NCBI GenBank assembly: GCA_964619065.1
Contig: CAZUCC010000013.1
Span: 15,858 to 79,857 of the forward strand
Source: JANXUC01 sp964619065
GTDB lineage: Bacteria; Acidobacteriota; Terriglobia; Terriglobales; Acidobacteriaceae
Direction of reading: 5' to 3'
DNA: 64,000 nucleotides
Shown here: positions 6,989-16,114 of the stretch, piece after piece
How positions within the stretch are numbered: the first letter of the stretch is position 1
Layout: every line of letters begins with the position of its first letter
Notes under the pieces: generated by a model
What the model saw: the letters and a program-made list of their open reading frames with translations, nothing else
What the model was told of the DNA's origin: nothing
Database searches by the model: none
Translations under genes and position numbers: made by a program

Positions 6989-9445
6989 ATGCCCCGTTCC
7001 GACAAGACGCAAGAGAAAGCCGCTGAACGTAGCCCCAGCACGACTCGGCCTGCGGAGCCCCCCGTCGGTGAGCGTGCATTGCCGGTGCTGCCTGTGCGCG
7101 ACACAGTGCTTTTTCCGCACGCGGTGTTGCCATTGACGGTTGGCCGCGAGAGCTCGATCCAGCTCATTAACTCGTTGGGTGAGGACAAAACTATCATTGT
7201 GGTGGCGCAGCGCGAAGCGCGCGTCGACGTTCCTCAACCCGGCGATCTCTACCTGCTGGGCACGCTGGCGACGGTCCACAAAGTCGTCAAGATGCCTAAC
7301 CAGAGCTTGTTCGTATTCGCCGAGGGTGTGGAACGCGTGCGCATGACGCAGTTCACGCAGGAGACGCCCTTCATGCGTGCCCGCTTCGAAACCGTGCCCG
7401 AAGGTACGATCGCTGTGAGCCCGGAAGTGGAAGCGCTGCAACGCAATGTGCTGACGCTTTTCCAGCAGATTGTTGCCGGTTCGCCCACGCTCTCGGATGA
7501 ACTGGCCACGGTGGCGATGAACATTGATGAACCGGGCCGTTTGGTGGATTTTGTTGCCTCCTCTCTGCCATCGCTCGCCACACCCGACAAGCAGGATGTG
7601 CTCGAGACCGATGATGTTCGCGTTCGCCTCGACAAGATCAATCAGCATCTTGCCAAGGAGCTGGAAGTTCAGCAGTTGCGCAACAAAATTCAGTCCGAAG
7701 TGCAGGATCGCGTGCAGCAGACACAGCGCGAGTACTACCGGCGCGAGCAGATGAAGGCAATCCAAAAAGAACTCGGTGAGGCTGACGAAGGCCAGCGCGA
7801 TATTGACGAACTGCGCCAGAAGATCGAAGCCGCGGGCATGCCCGAGGATGTAAAGAAGGAGGCTGCCAAGGAGCTTAATCGCCTCTCCCGCATGTCGCCG
7901 ATGGCCGCCGATTTCGCGGTGACCCGCAACTACATCGAGTGGCTCGCGGTGTTGCCGTGGAATAAGACCTCAGGCAGCGAAGTCGACATTGTGAAGGCGA
8001 AGGGAATTCTGGATACGGATCATTACGACCTGCAAAAGGTGAAAGACCGGATTCTCGATTTTCTTTCTGTGCGACGGCTGAAGCCCAACATGAAGGGGCC
8101 GATTCTGTGCTTTGTGGGACCTCCAGGAGTCGGTAAAACGTCTCTAGGAAAATCGATTGCGCGTTCCCTGGGCCGCATCTTCTTGCGTGTCTCCCTTGGG
8201 GGAATTCACGCGGAAGCGGCATTTCCCTGCCATCGCCGCCCTTACATTGGCGCATTGCCCGGCCAGATCCTGCAAGGAATCCGCCGTGCCGAGACCAAGG
8301 ATCCCGTTTTCATGCTGGACGAGATCGACAAAGTCGGACGCGATTTCCGTGGTGATCCAAGTTCTGCGCTCCTCGAAGCTTTGGATCCCGAACAGAACTC
8401 CACCTTCCGTGACAACTATCTCGACGTCACCTTCGACCTTTCGAATGTGTTGTTCATTACGACGGCCAACGTTCTCGATACCATCTCCGAGCCGCTTCGC
8501 GACCGCATGGAAATCATCGAACTGCAGGGCTACACCGAGGACGAAAAGGTGCACATTGCTTTCCGTTACCTTATCCCACGCCAGATCGAGGAGAACGGCA
8601 TTACGACGGAGCAGATCGATTTTCCGGAAGATGCGGTGCGCCACGTGATACGGCACTACACGCGGGAAGCCGGCGTGCGAAATCTGGAACGGAACCTCGG
8701 AACGATTTGCCGTAAGCAGGCCCGCCGCATCGCGGAAGGGAAGCCGGACAAACTTCAGGTCACGAAGGACGTTGTGCAGGAATTTCTCGGCGGCATCAAG
8801 ATTCGCGTCGAAGGCGAGATTGCCGAGCGTACCAAGCGTCCCGGAGTAGCCGTGGGGCTGGCCTGGACGCCCGCTGGTGGGGATGTCCTCTTTATCGAGG
8901 CCAACAAAATGACCGGCAAAGGCGGCTTTACCATGACCGGCCAAATCGGCCAGGTGATGCAGGAATCCATGCAGGCCGCGTTGACGTGGGTACGTTCCAA
9001 TGCAGAAAGACTTGGTATTAGCAGCGACTTCTTTGCCAGTCATGACCTGCACATCCACGTACCCGCAGGGGCCATCCCGAAAGATGGGCCCTCGGCCGGC
9101 ATCACCATGGCAACGGCGCTGGTCTCGCTGCTGACCGAGCGTGCATTACGGCCGCACACAGCTATGACGGGTGAGATCACTTTGAGCGGCAATGTTCTGC
9201 CAGTCGGCGGAATTAAAGAGAAAGTCTTGGCCGCGAAGCGCGCCGGGGTTCGCGACGTGATTCTCTCCACGGAAAATAAGATGAATGTGGATGAGGACAT
9301 CACGCCGGAGCAACTGGAAGGCGTGACCATGCACTATGTCACGACCATCGACGAAGTGTTGGGCCTCGCTCTTTCCGGTCCAGCCCAAGCCGAGCACCGT
9401 CATGCAGCCGAGATAGAGCGGGCGTTGAGCCAGCCGGTCGCGTAA
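6989..9445 (+). CDS. lon: ATP-dependent protease Lon, with an atypical pore-loop segment
   Basis: An 818-residue LonA protease that degrades misfolded and regulatory proteins in the cytoplasm. The start is ATG at 6989, with GGGAGACAGG upstream. The LON N-domain spans about residues 30-225 (LPVLPVRDTVLFP), a coiled coil follows, then the AAA+ module with Walker A GPPGVGKTS near residue 378 and Walker B VFMLDEIDK near 440. The protease domain has the Ser-Lys dyad: Ser702 in KDGPSAGI and Lys745 in GGIKEK. The odd part is residues 405-421: where Lon proteins have near-invariant GVRDEAEIRGHRRTYIG, this one reads GIHAEAAFPCHRRPYIG. The frame is intact across it, so the change is by substitutions, either real or sequence error. 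Confidence 0.95.
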   Translation: MPRSDKTQEKAAERSPSTTRPAEPPVGERALPVLPVRDTVLFPHAVLPLTVGRESSIQLINSLGEDKTIIVVAQREARVDVPQPGDLYLLGTLATVHKVVKMPNQSLFVFAEGVERVRMTQFTQETPFMRARFETVPEGTIAVSPEVEALQRNVLTLFQQIVAGSPTLSDELATVAMNIDEPGRLVDFVASSLPSLATPDKQDVLETDDVRVRLDKINQHLAKELEVQQLRNKIQSEVQDRVQQTQREYYRREQMKAIQKELGEADEGQRDIDELRQKIEAAGMPEDVKKEAAKELNRLSRMSPMAADFAVTRNYIEWLAVLPWNKTSGSEVDIVKAKGILDTDHYDLQKVKDRILDFLSVRRLKPNMKGPILCFVGPPGVGKTSLGKSIARSLGRIFLRVSLGGIHAEAAFPCHRRPYIGALPGQILQGIRRAETKDPVFMLDEIDKVGRDFRGDPSSALLEALDPEQNSTFRDNYLDVTFDLSNVLFITTANVLDTISEPLRDRMEIIELQGYTEDEKVHIAFRYLIPRQIEENGITTEQIDFPEDAVRHVIRHYTREAGVRNLERNLGTICRKQARRIAEGKPDKLQVTKDVVQEFLGGIKIRVEGEIAERTKRPGVAVGLAWTPAGGDVLFIEANKMTGKGGFTMTGQIGQVMQESMQAALTWVRSNAERLGISSDFFASHDLHIHVPAGAIPKDGPSAGITMATALVSLLTERALRPHTAMTGEITLSGNVLPVGGIKEKVLAAKRAGVRDVILSTENKMNVDEDITPEQLEGVTMHYVTTIDEVLGLALSGPAQAEHRHAAEIERALSQPVA

Positions 9446-9454
9446 GGCGATTTG

Positions 9455-9527
9455 TGTAGCGCGGACTCTCCTGTCCGCGAAAGGTGAAGACCAGTAAGAC
9501 CTCGCGGGCAAGAGTGCCCGCGCCACA
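9455..9527 (+). repeat. double-hairpin intergenic repeat
   Basis: Two GC-rich hairpins follow one another: GCGGAC/GTCCGC (9461-9478) and GCGGGCA/TGCCCGC (9504-9521), with outer sequences TGT(A)GCGCGG and CCGCGCCACA also complementary. A related single hairpin follows the TonB receptor gene near 15991. It may also act as an RNA 3'-end structure after lon; there is no T-tract. Confidence 0.6.
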
Positions 9528-9592
9528 CGATATGTACTCCGCGATACACTGACAATTGAGATCTGACCAGCACTAGGCTCATCGGAGAACCC

Positions 9593-10420
9593 ATGGCGGA
9601 CTGTACACGTTGCGGACGTAAGCTGCCTGCAACTCTATTTGGAAACAGAAAGGGCTTGTGCTCTTACTGCCGCCAAGCGGAACAAGACGAAATCCAGCCC
9701 GGCGGCCATGTATCGCAACTCGTGCCTGCGTGGCGCCTGGGGCCCACAGTGACGATCGCCATTATCGGGATCAACGTGGCTGTTTTCCTGGCGATGGTTC
9801 TCAATGGTGTTTCTCCGATCGAGCCCTCCAGCCAGCAACTGGTCGATTGGGGTGCCGATTACGGTCGGGCGTTTGTCGATCAGCCTTGGCGCACGCTGAC
9901 CTACGCGTTCGTGCATATCGGGATCTTTCATATCTTCATGAATATGTGGTGCCTCTGGAACCTGGGGCGGATGGCGGAGCAGATTTACGACAAAGTTACG
10001 TACATCGGTGCCTATTTGTTATGCGGTATAGGTGGGGGTATTGCCTGTCTGGCGTGGGATCCTCGGGCAGTGACAGCAGGGGCGTCTGGCGCAGTCTTCG
10101 GAGTGGCGGGCCTGCTGATCACTACTTTCTGGATGGGAAGCCTGCCGATTCCCCGGGAGCGCACGAACGCGATACTCCATAGTCTATTGGGATTCGCCGG
10201 TTACAACCTTCTCATCGGCGCGGCTATCCCATTCATCAGCAATTCCGGCCATATTGGAGGCCTGTTCACTGGCCTCATTCTCGGCGGATTGATGGCGCCT
10301 CAATTGACGCGCAACCCGCGTGAATCCCAAGGGATACGCTGGTTGATTCTGGGCGGAGTCGCTGTGGCGCTGGTGGTCTTGTTCCAATTCATCGGAGCAA
10401 GAGCCCTAAGTGGGAGTTGA
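9593..10420 (+). CDS. rhomboid family intramembrane serine protease with N-terminal zinc ribbon
   Basis: A 275-residue polytopic membrane protein. Residues 4-26 form a CxxC...CxxC zinc ribbon (Cys4, Cys7, Cys23, Cys26), then about six hydrophobic segments make up the rhomboid core. Family signatures are HIFMNMWCLWNLG in the second segment, the nucleophile Ser165 in GASGAVFG and His220 in SGHIGGLFTG, so the Ser-His dyad is complete and cleavage of membrane substrates is expected. The ATG is preceded by GGAGA. The downstream moaD-moaE fusion starts 13 bases after the stop, suggesting co-transcription but not a common function. Confidence 0.9.
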   Translation: MADCTRCGRKLPATLFGNRKGLCSYCRQAEQDEIQPGGHVSQLVPAWRLGPTVTIAIIGINVAVFLAMVLNGVSPIEPSSQQLVDWGADYGRAFVDQPWRTLTYAFVHIGIFHIFMNMWCLWNLGRMAEQIYDKVTYIGAYLLCGIGGGIACLAWDPRAVTAGASGAVFGVAGLLITTFWMGSLPIPRERTNAILHSLLGFAGYNLLIGAAIPFISNSGHIGGLFTGLILGGLMAPQLTRNPRESQGIRWLILGGVAVALVVLFQFIGARALSGS

Positions 10421-10433
10421 TTTTCGCCCACCT

Positions 10434-11222
10434 ATGCAGATCCGCGTCCTATTCTTCGGTATTCTCAAAGACGTTGCCGGCCTCGCAACCGATACTCTTG
10501 ACCTTCCGGAGAATTCCACGCTCGCCGATCTGCTTAGGTATTACGAATCCGGAAAGCCGCAACTCAAAAAGAATTTCCCGGGCATCGCGATGTCCATCAA
10601 CCAGGAATTTGCCCATCCGTCCGATGTGCTGCACGCCAATGATGAAGTTGCCTTGCTGCCACCGGTCTCAGGGGGGTCCGCTGCCATGCCACAAGAGCCC
10701 TCCCATGCTGATTCCCGCAGCGAGCACTGCGCGATTGTTCGGGAGGCGATCGATACCGCGAAAATCGCCAACGACCTCAAGCATCCCGAAGATGGCGCGA
10801 CAGCAATTTTTGAAGGCATTGTCCGCAACAACACCCGCGGACGCCAAACGCTCTACCTCGACTACGAGGCGTATGAAGGGATGGCATTAAAGAAAATGGA
10901 GGAATTGGCAAGGCAGTCTCTGGCCGACCACAAAATCCGCGACGTCGCGCTCGTTCATCGCCTGGGGAGGATTGAAATCGGAGAAACCAGCGTGCTAATC
11001 GTGGTCGCTTCGGCGCATCGCGGTCCGGCATTCGAGGCTTGCCGCTGGCTCATCGATACGCTGAAACGAACGGTTCCAATATGGAAGAAGGAATATTTTG
11101 TCGATGGAGCCGTTTGGGCTGATGGCGAGCCCTTTCCGGAAGATGTTCCTCAAACGCAGGCGACTCCCAGCCAGCCCACTCCAGTGCAGGCGACCCGAAG
11201 CACGGAGAAGGCATCTCACTGA
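10434..11222 (+). CDS. MoaD-MoaE fusion (molybdopterin synthase)
   Basis: One 262-residue chain carries both subunits of molybdopterin synthase, which adds two sulfurs to cPMP. The MoaD part (about residues 1-81) has the ubiquitin-like fold pattern and ends in LLPPVSGG, the diglycine that must be a free C-terminus to form the thiocarboxylate. The MoaE part (about 96-240) shows AIFEGIVRNNTRGR, LDYEAYEGMA, VHRLGRIEIGE, VASAHRGPAFEAC and PIWKKEYFVDG with the catalytic lysines. The linker contains an in-frame ATG at 10686 preceded nine bases upstream by AGGGGGG, which could start MoaE alone. GTG at 10410 is an alternative N-terminus overlapping the rhomboid gene. A Thr/Pro/Gln-rich tail closes the protein. 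Confidence 0.9.
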   Translation: MQIRVLFFGILKDVAGLATDTLDLPENSTLADLLRYYESGKPQLKKNFPGIAMSINQEFAHPSDVLHANDEVALLPPVSGGSAAMPQEPSHADSRSEHCAIVREAIDTAKIANDLKHPEDGATAIFEGIVRNNTRGRQTLYLDYEAYEGMALKKMEELARQSLADHKIRDVALVHRLGRIEIGETSVLIVVASAHRGPAFEACRWLIDTLKRTVPIWKKEYFVDGAVWADGEPFPEDVPQTQATPSQPTPVQATRSTEKASH

Positions 11223-11228
11223 CTGCTT

Positions 11229-12140
11229 ATGCGCTGGCTCCCCGGTCTTTTCCTAATTTTCGCCGCTTCCATTTTTTCCGCTGCTCAGGAGGATTCCGCG
11301 GGCACCCTCAAAGTGGACGTGAAGTTGGTGAACGTCTTCGTTACGGTAACCGACCCGCATGGCTCGCCGGTAGGTTCGCTCAACAAGGAAGACTTCAAGA
11401 TCGCCGAGGATGGTACTGAGCAGAAGATCGCGGTCTTCGACCGCCAGTCCGAGCTGCCGCTTTCGATCATTACCGCCATCGACACCAGTCTCAGCACCAA
11501 AAAAGACCTGAAGCTGGAGCTGGAGTCGGCGCGCCATTTCGCGCACACCATCCTGCGGCCGGTAGATTCCATGTCGCTTTATCAGTTTAGCGAGGTGGTG
11601 AGGGAAGTCGTGCCCTTCACTGCGGATGTGAACCGCATTGACACAGGGATCAACAACATCCACGGAGGCGCCGCGACCGCTCTCTACGACGCGATTTCCC
11701 TTGGCTCCCAAGCCATGGAGTCGCGGCAAGGCAGAAAGGTGATGGTGGTCATAACCGATGGCGGCGACACCGCGAGCCAGAACCGGTACTCCGACGCGCT
11801 GCGCGCTGCGCAGCAGGCCGAGACCATTGTCTACAGCATCATTATCGTGCCCATTGAAGCCAGCGCCGGACGCGATACAGGTGGCGAGCATGCGCTCATC
11901 CAGATTTCTTCCGACACCGGCGGCAAATACTTTTACGCCACCTCGCTTCCACAGCTCGATGCAGCCTTCCGCAAGATCAGCGACGAGCTGCGCACCCAAT
12001 ATCTGCTGGCGTACTACCCCACCAAGCGTTACTCCGATACCGATTTTCGGCGGGTGGAGGTGAAGCTGGTCAATCCGGCCGCGGCTCATTACCGCGCGCA
12101 CCACCGGACAGGGTATTTCACCAGTCCGGGCCATTTCTAG
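11229..12140 (+). CDS. secreted VWA-domain protein (acidobacterial VWFA type)
   Basis: A 303-residue protein with a signal peptide (LFLIFAASIFSAAQ) and an N-terminal beta-rich segment, VKLVNVFVTVTDPHGSPVGSL with KEDFKIAEDG, typical of the acidobacterial VWFA-related family. The VWA fold spans about residues 75-270 and keeps the metal-ion site AIDTSLS (DxSxS) and VVITDGGDTAS. Such proteins are exported and thought to act in adhesion or protein assembly; a specific role is not known. It starts 6 bases after the moaD-moaE stop, so the two may share a transcript by chance of position. Confidence 0.88.
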   Translation: MRWLPGLFLIFAASIFSAAQEDSAGTLKVDVKLVNVFVTVTDPHGSPVGSLNKEDFKIAEDGTEQKIAVFDRQSELPLSIITAIDTSLSTKKDLKLELESARHFAHTILRPVDSMSLYQFSEVVREVVPFTADVNRIDTGINNIHGGAATALYDAISLGSQAMESRQGRKVMVVITDGGDTASQNRYSDALRAAQQAETIVYSIIIVPIEASAGRDTGGEHALIQISSDTGGKYFYATSLPQLDAAFRKISDELRTQYLLAYYPTKRYSDTDFRRVEVKLVNPAAAHYRAHHRTGYFTSPGHF

Positions 12141-12160
12141 TTAAGGAAAGACTGGGTGCA

Positions 12161-12178
12161 GGCGGAGCCTGCTCCGCC
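12161..12178 (+). terminator. GC-rich hairpin after the VWA gene
   Basis: GGCGGAGC-CT-GCTCCGCC is a perfect 8-bp inverted repeat (a 6-bp stem with a 6-base loop is more realistic). No T-tract follows, so it is either a weak terminator or a small dispersed repeat. The rest of 12179-12388 has no convincing gene. Confidence 0.4.
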
Positions 12179-12235
12179 AGCTTAGCTAGTCCCTATAGGA
12201 CGGCATTCCTGCCCGGTGTTTCCCTTATCTCCTCC

Positions 12236-12257
12236 CGACCCGTTACAATTTGGGTCG
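12236..12257 (+). promoter_or_regulatory. inverted repeat around a -10-like hexamer before the TonB receptor gene
   Basis: CGACCC-N10-GGGTCG flanks TACAAT (12244-12249). If TACAAT is the -10 box of the receptor gene, the repeat is well placed for a repressor, leaving a leader of about 130 bases. Confidence 0.3.
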
Positions 12258-12388
12258 ACAATTTTCTTGTTGGTATCGGGTAGATTCTGCATCCAAGTGA
12301 TTTCGGCCTTCAGCTCGTCGACTGAACTCGTCGGCGAAGACCAGCCTGTCCAGACGAAGCTGCCCCAACTCAAAATGTGAGGTTCACG

Positions 12389-15300
12389 ATGTTTCCAGTT
12401 CTACAGTTGTCCGGTTCGCGTCGCTGGTTTGCCGCCTCAAGATTTGCCGCCATAGGCACCACCCTCGTGGCAGTTCTTGTGCTCTCCCTGCCGATAGCAG
12501 CGCAAATTTCCAACGCTACCGGAAACATTCAGGGCATCATTACTGACCCTACGGGAGCGGTCGTCCCAGAAGCCAAAGTAACCCTCGTGAACAAGGCCAC
12601 AGGCCGCACAATCGACAGTACGAGCACAACCTCCGGCGTCTATACCTCAGGCTCTCTGGTTCCCGGCACCTACACGGTTCGTGTCGAGGCGGCAGGTTTC
12701 CAGACAACCGAGCTTACCGTGACTGTGCAGGTCGGCGTTACCAGCGGTGGGAACATTAAGCTAAAAGTCGGCGCGAGCAGTCAGGTGGTAGAAGTGCAAG
12801 GTGAGGAAATCCGCGTCAATACGGAGCAATCCACAGTGCAGGGAGTTGTGACGCGGCAGCAAATTGAGACTCTCCCCATCAATGGGCGCAACTTTCTGGA
12901 CCTTGCGCAACTCGAACCTGGAGTGCAGATTCAGGATGGAGGCGGATTCGATCCCACCAAAAACGGTTTTTCGTCGATCTCCTTTGGGGGGCGCTTTGGC
13001 CGCACCGCCCGCATTGAAGTCGATGGTGTCGATATCAGCGATGAAACCGTCGGCACGACCACGCAGAACATTCCCGCAGGCGCGATCGAAGAGTTTCAGG
13101 TTGGACAGTCTTCGCTCGATCTCTCGACGGAGCTGACTTCGTCGGGTTCCGTGAACGTGGCTACGCAGTCGGGCACCAATCGTTTGCACGGCCAGGGTTT
13201 CTACGATTTCCGCGACCATCGCTTTGCCGCTCGTCTGCCCGGCGGGACGGATTCACCGTTTCAGCGTAACCAGTTTGGCGGAAGCTTGGGCGGTCCTATT
13301 GTGAAAGACAAGGTGTTTTTCTTTTTAGATGGCGAGCGCGTCAAGCAGGATCTCTCCGCCCCAGTATCACCGGGCGCTCCCTTTGCTTCCTTGGCGGGAA
13401 ATTTCAGTTCACCCTTCCGCGATACGGAAGTCTTCGGCAAACTGGACTGGCAAATCAAGCCGGATAATTACAAATTCTTCTACCGCTTTTCTTTTGAGCA
13501 AAACCGGAGTGTAGCGGCCATCATTCCCAACTCCTTTCAGCCGTTCGCCAACAACAATCACACGCCGATGCAGACCATCGGGCTGGATTTCAATACGGGT
13601 AGCTACACGCATAGCATTCGCCTCAGCTATATGAAGTTTCGCAATGGGATCACTGACGCGACGAAGGGCAGCAGCATCTTCAATCCAGCTCCACAACTCG
13701 AGCTGGCGATTGGGACCGATGAGTTTTGCCTTACTCCGGGAGCCGACGTCTTTTGTTCCGGGCCCAGCTATTTAGCGCCGCAAACCACATTCCAGTCCAA
13801 CAAACAGTTCAAGTACGATGGCAGCAAGACATTTCACGCGCACATCTTCCGCTTTGGCGGAGGATATAACCGCATCCAAGGTGGTGGCACGGCGAACTTT
13901 TTGGGCTCCGCCCCGGCGGTGAGTGCACTCGCTACGTCAGAAACCGATCCCTTGAATTACCCCGCGGATATCGTGGTCTTAGGAAACGGTCAAGGGTTTA
14001 GCAGTGAGTTAAAGTCTTTTGGCTTACCCGCGGGTGGCCTGGGCCCAGACAACCGCATCTCGCTCTACTTTGGCGACACCTGGAAGTTCCGCCCGAATCT
14101 GACGCTGAACGGTGGGGTCCGCTACCAGCGGGACACGGGGCGGACTGACAGCGACCTGGCTCCTGCCCCTTGTTCCCAACTGGACCCCACGCTCGCCGCA
14201 AATCTCACCGCAGCGGGCACTCCCTGCACGGGAAATATTCTCGACCTCTTCGGCAAGGGACTTGGCAATCGTGTCCGGCAGCCCAATTCGAATTTCGGTC
14301 CACAATTTGGACTGGCCTGGGATCCATTCAAGAGCGGCAAGACGGTGATTCGCGCCGGCGCTGGGATCTACTTCGAAAACGCGGTTTGGAACAACATTTT
14401 GGCGGACCGGCCAGCACGTCTATCCCAAGGTCTTTTTAACGGCTCCCTGACCGCATGCGACGGAGGCAGTGCCAACACTCTCACGTTCCCGGATGGAACC
14501 GTAGTCACTCCAACATTCTGTGGACAGCCCATCGGCACCGTAGCCACTCAGATAGCCGCTCTGCAGCAGCAGTATCAGGCGGCGACGGTTACAGCCGGCC
14601 CGGCGGTGAATGGCGGCTTCATTGGAAATACGCTGGCCTCAGGAACGAACGTGAACGGTACGTCGCTCTTTGCGCCGAACTACAAGACACCCCGCTCCCT
14701 CCAGATCAACGTCGGATTTCAGCAACAGATTGGGCTGAATGGAGTTCTGAGCGTGGACTATCTGCGGAACGTGAGTACGCATACGCTCCTTGCCGTAGAC
14801 GTCAATCATGTGGGCGACTTCCACTTCTTAAACGTCGCCAATGCTTTGGCGGCCCTCAATAACACTGCTGTAGCTCTGGGCACTGGCTGTCCTGCCGCGG
14901 CGGCAGCGGGCTCGGCCTCTCAAGCGCTCGTGGATTGTATCCGCAAGGCCGACCCCGCTGTGGGCATTGCGGACTTCGCGAGCAACGGGCTGGATTCCGG
15001 GGCATCTCTTTGCGGCGGGGGCGTTTGTCCCACTGCGGCCTTTCCTGGTATCAACCCAAATCTGGGTGTGAATCAAATACTCTTTCCGAGTGGGCGCGCC
15101 AAGTACACGGGTCTGCAGATGTCCTACAGGCAGAACGTGGCGAACCCATTCCGCGGTATCCGCCGGATGAATCTGATCGCTTCTTATGCCTGGTCCAAGT
15201 ACATTGCGACGGCGCGCGACGGGGATTTCGTCAACGCCGCCACAGACAATGCCGCACCGCTGAAGTACATCGGACCCAACGGACTCGACCGCAAGCACCA

Positions 15301-15973
15301 GTTTTCCGTGGGAGGAACAGCAGAATTGCCCTGGCGGTTCCGTCTCGGCCTGATCTCGCACTTTTACAGTCCCTTGCCGCTGGACCTCACTGTTCCCGTG
15401 ACCGGTAATGCGGGTGGTATTTTTACCAGCGACATAACCGGAGATGGCAGTGGCGACGGCAGCTCCGTTTATAACTCGACGGGAGACATCTTGCCGGGCA
15501 CCAACCTTGGCGCCTTCGGCCGCTCAATTTCCTCAATCAACGCCCTCGACAAGGCGATCCAGACCTACAACCAAAACTTTGCGGGTTCGCCCACTCCAGC
15601 CGGCGTGGCCTTGGTGAATGCACGATTGGTTCGACCAGATCAATTGGTGACACTGGGCGGCGTGCCGCAGATCATCCAATCTGCCCCACCAGGAGCCGTC
15701 ATGCAGAGCTGGCTGCGCGCCTTCGATTTATCGTTGGCCTGGACCTACAAACTTAGGGAATCGGTAACCATCGAGCCTAGCGTTGCCGTCTTCAATGTCT
15801 TGAATCTTTCCAATTTCGACGGTCCGAATCAAACTTTGATCGGAGCCCTGGACGGGACAACTGGCGTGAACAGTTCCACCGGCCATTCCAATGACCGCAC
15901 CGGCCTCGGCACGGGCGTCTTTGCTCTGGGTTCACCGCGTGCCATCGAATTCGGACTGAAAGTGACCTTCTAA
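12389..15973 (+). CDS. TonB-dependent receptor, Oar-like, with carboxypeptidase-regulatory domain
   Basis: A 1194-residue outer-membrane protein. The start is ATG at 12389, with TGAGG seven bases upstream (GTG at 12377 is an alternative). A long signal peptide ends near IAAQISNA. Residues about 45-130 form a carboxypeptidase-regulatory-like beta-sandwich (GIITDPTGAVVPEAKVTLVN, GVYTSGSLVPGTYTVRVEA), then comes the plug domain (PINGRNFLDLAQLEPGVQ, GGRFGRTARIEVDGVDIS), then a large beta-barrel ending in an aromatic residue (GLKVTF). This architecture is expanded in Acidobacteria and is usually linked to uptake of oligosaccharides or peptides. The neighbours give no substrate hint. A GC-rich hairpin follows the stop. 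Confidence 0.93.
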   Translation: MFPVLQLSGSRRWFAASRFAAIGTTLVAVLVLSLPIAAQISNATGNIQGIITDPTGAVVPEAKVTLVNKATGRTIDSTSTTSGVYTSGSLVPGTYTVRVEAAGFQTTELTVTVQVGVTSGGNIKLKVGASSQVVEVQGEEIRVNTEQSTVQGVVTRQQIETLPINGRNFLDLAQLEPGVQIQDGGGFDPTKNGFSSISFGGRFGRTARIEVDGVDISDETVGTTTQNIPAGAIEEFQVGQSSLDLSTELTSSGSVNVATQSGTNRLHGQGFYDFRDHRFAARLPGGTDSPFQRNQFGGSLGGPIVKDKVFFFLDGERVKQDLSAPVSPGAPFASLAGNFSSPFRDTEVFGKLDWQIKPDNYKFFYRFSFEQNRSVAAIIPNSFQPFANNNHTPMQTIGLDFNTGSYTHSIRLSYMKFRNGITDATKGSSIFNPAPQLELAIGTDEFCLTPGADVFCSGPSYLAPQTTFQSNKQFKYDGSKTFHAHIFRFGGGYNRIQGGGTANFLGSAPAVSALATSETDPLNYPADIVVLGNGQGFSSELKSFGLPAGGLGPDNRISLYFGDTWKFRPNLTLNGGVRYQRDTGRTDSDLAPAPCSQLDPTLAANLTAAGTPCTGNILDLFGKGLGNRVRQPNSNFGPQFGLAWDPFKSGKTVIRAGAGIYFENAVWNNILADRPARLSQGLFNGSLTACDGGSANTLTFPDGTVVTPTFCGQPIGTVATQIAALQQQYQAATVTAGPAVNGGFIGNTLASGTNVNGTSLFAPNYKTPRSLQINVGFQQQIGLNGVLSVDYLRNVSTHTLLAVDVNHVGDFHFLNVANALAALNNTAVALGTGCPAAAAAGSASQALVDCIRKADPAVGIADFASNGLDSGASLCGGGVCPTAAFPGINPNLGVNQILFPSGRAKYTGLQMSYRQNVANPFRGIRRMNLIASYAWSKYIATARDGDFVNAATDNAAPLKYIGPNGLDRKHQFSVGGTAELPWRFRLGLISHFYSPLPLDLTVPVTGNAGGIFTSDITGDGSGDGSSVYNSTGDILPGTNLGAFGRSISSINALDKAIQTYNQNFAGSPTPAGVALVNARLVRPDQLVTLGGVPQIIQSAPPGAVMQSWLRAFDLSLAWTYKLRESVTIEPSVAVFNVLNLSNFDGPNQTLIGALDGTTGVNSSTGHSNDRTGLGTGVFALGSPRAIEFGLKVTF

Positions 15974-15990
15974 AGCCGAATCTTAAAGTC

Positions 15991-16016
15991 AGTGTGGCGC
16001 GGGCGCCCCGCCCGCG
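15991..16016 (+). repeat. GC-rich hairpin after the TonB receptor gene
   Basis: GCGGGC-GCCCC-GCCCGC (15999-16015) preceded by GTGTGGC resembles one arm of the double-hairpin repeat at 9455-9527. It may mark the receptor mRNA 3' end; no T-tract is present. Confidence 0.45.
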
Positions 16017-16114
16017 TTCACTGCGCAACTGTACAATCCCCGAGTGATATAACTGCTGCGATCAAGGAATTGTCTCCACGGGAAAAATTCTTTTAGGACG
16101 AATTTAATCTGCTC

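Noticed and set aside
7371..7765. Minus-strand frames inside lon (several of 60-300 codons)
   Set aside because: All lie antisense to a conserved Lon domain and have no ribosome site or family pattern.
8144..9058. 304-codon antisense frame across the altered Lon segment, as a possible reason for the odd residues
   Set aside because: The antisense peptide has no motif and does not account for the clustered substitutions; an overlapping gene is not supported.
12182..12373. 63-codon minus-strand frame between the VWA and TonB receptor genes
   Set aside because: The peptide looks fairly protein-like but has no ribosome site, no family resemblance that I can name, and it overlaps the likely promoter and ribosome site of the receptor gene. 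It could be a gene remnant; the evidence is too weak to list.
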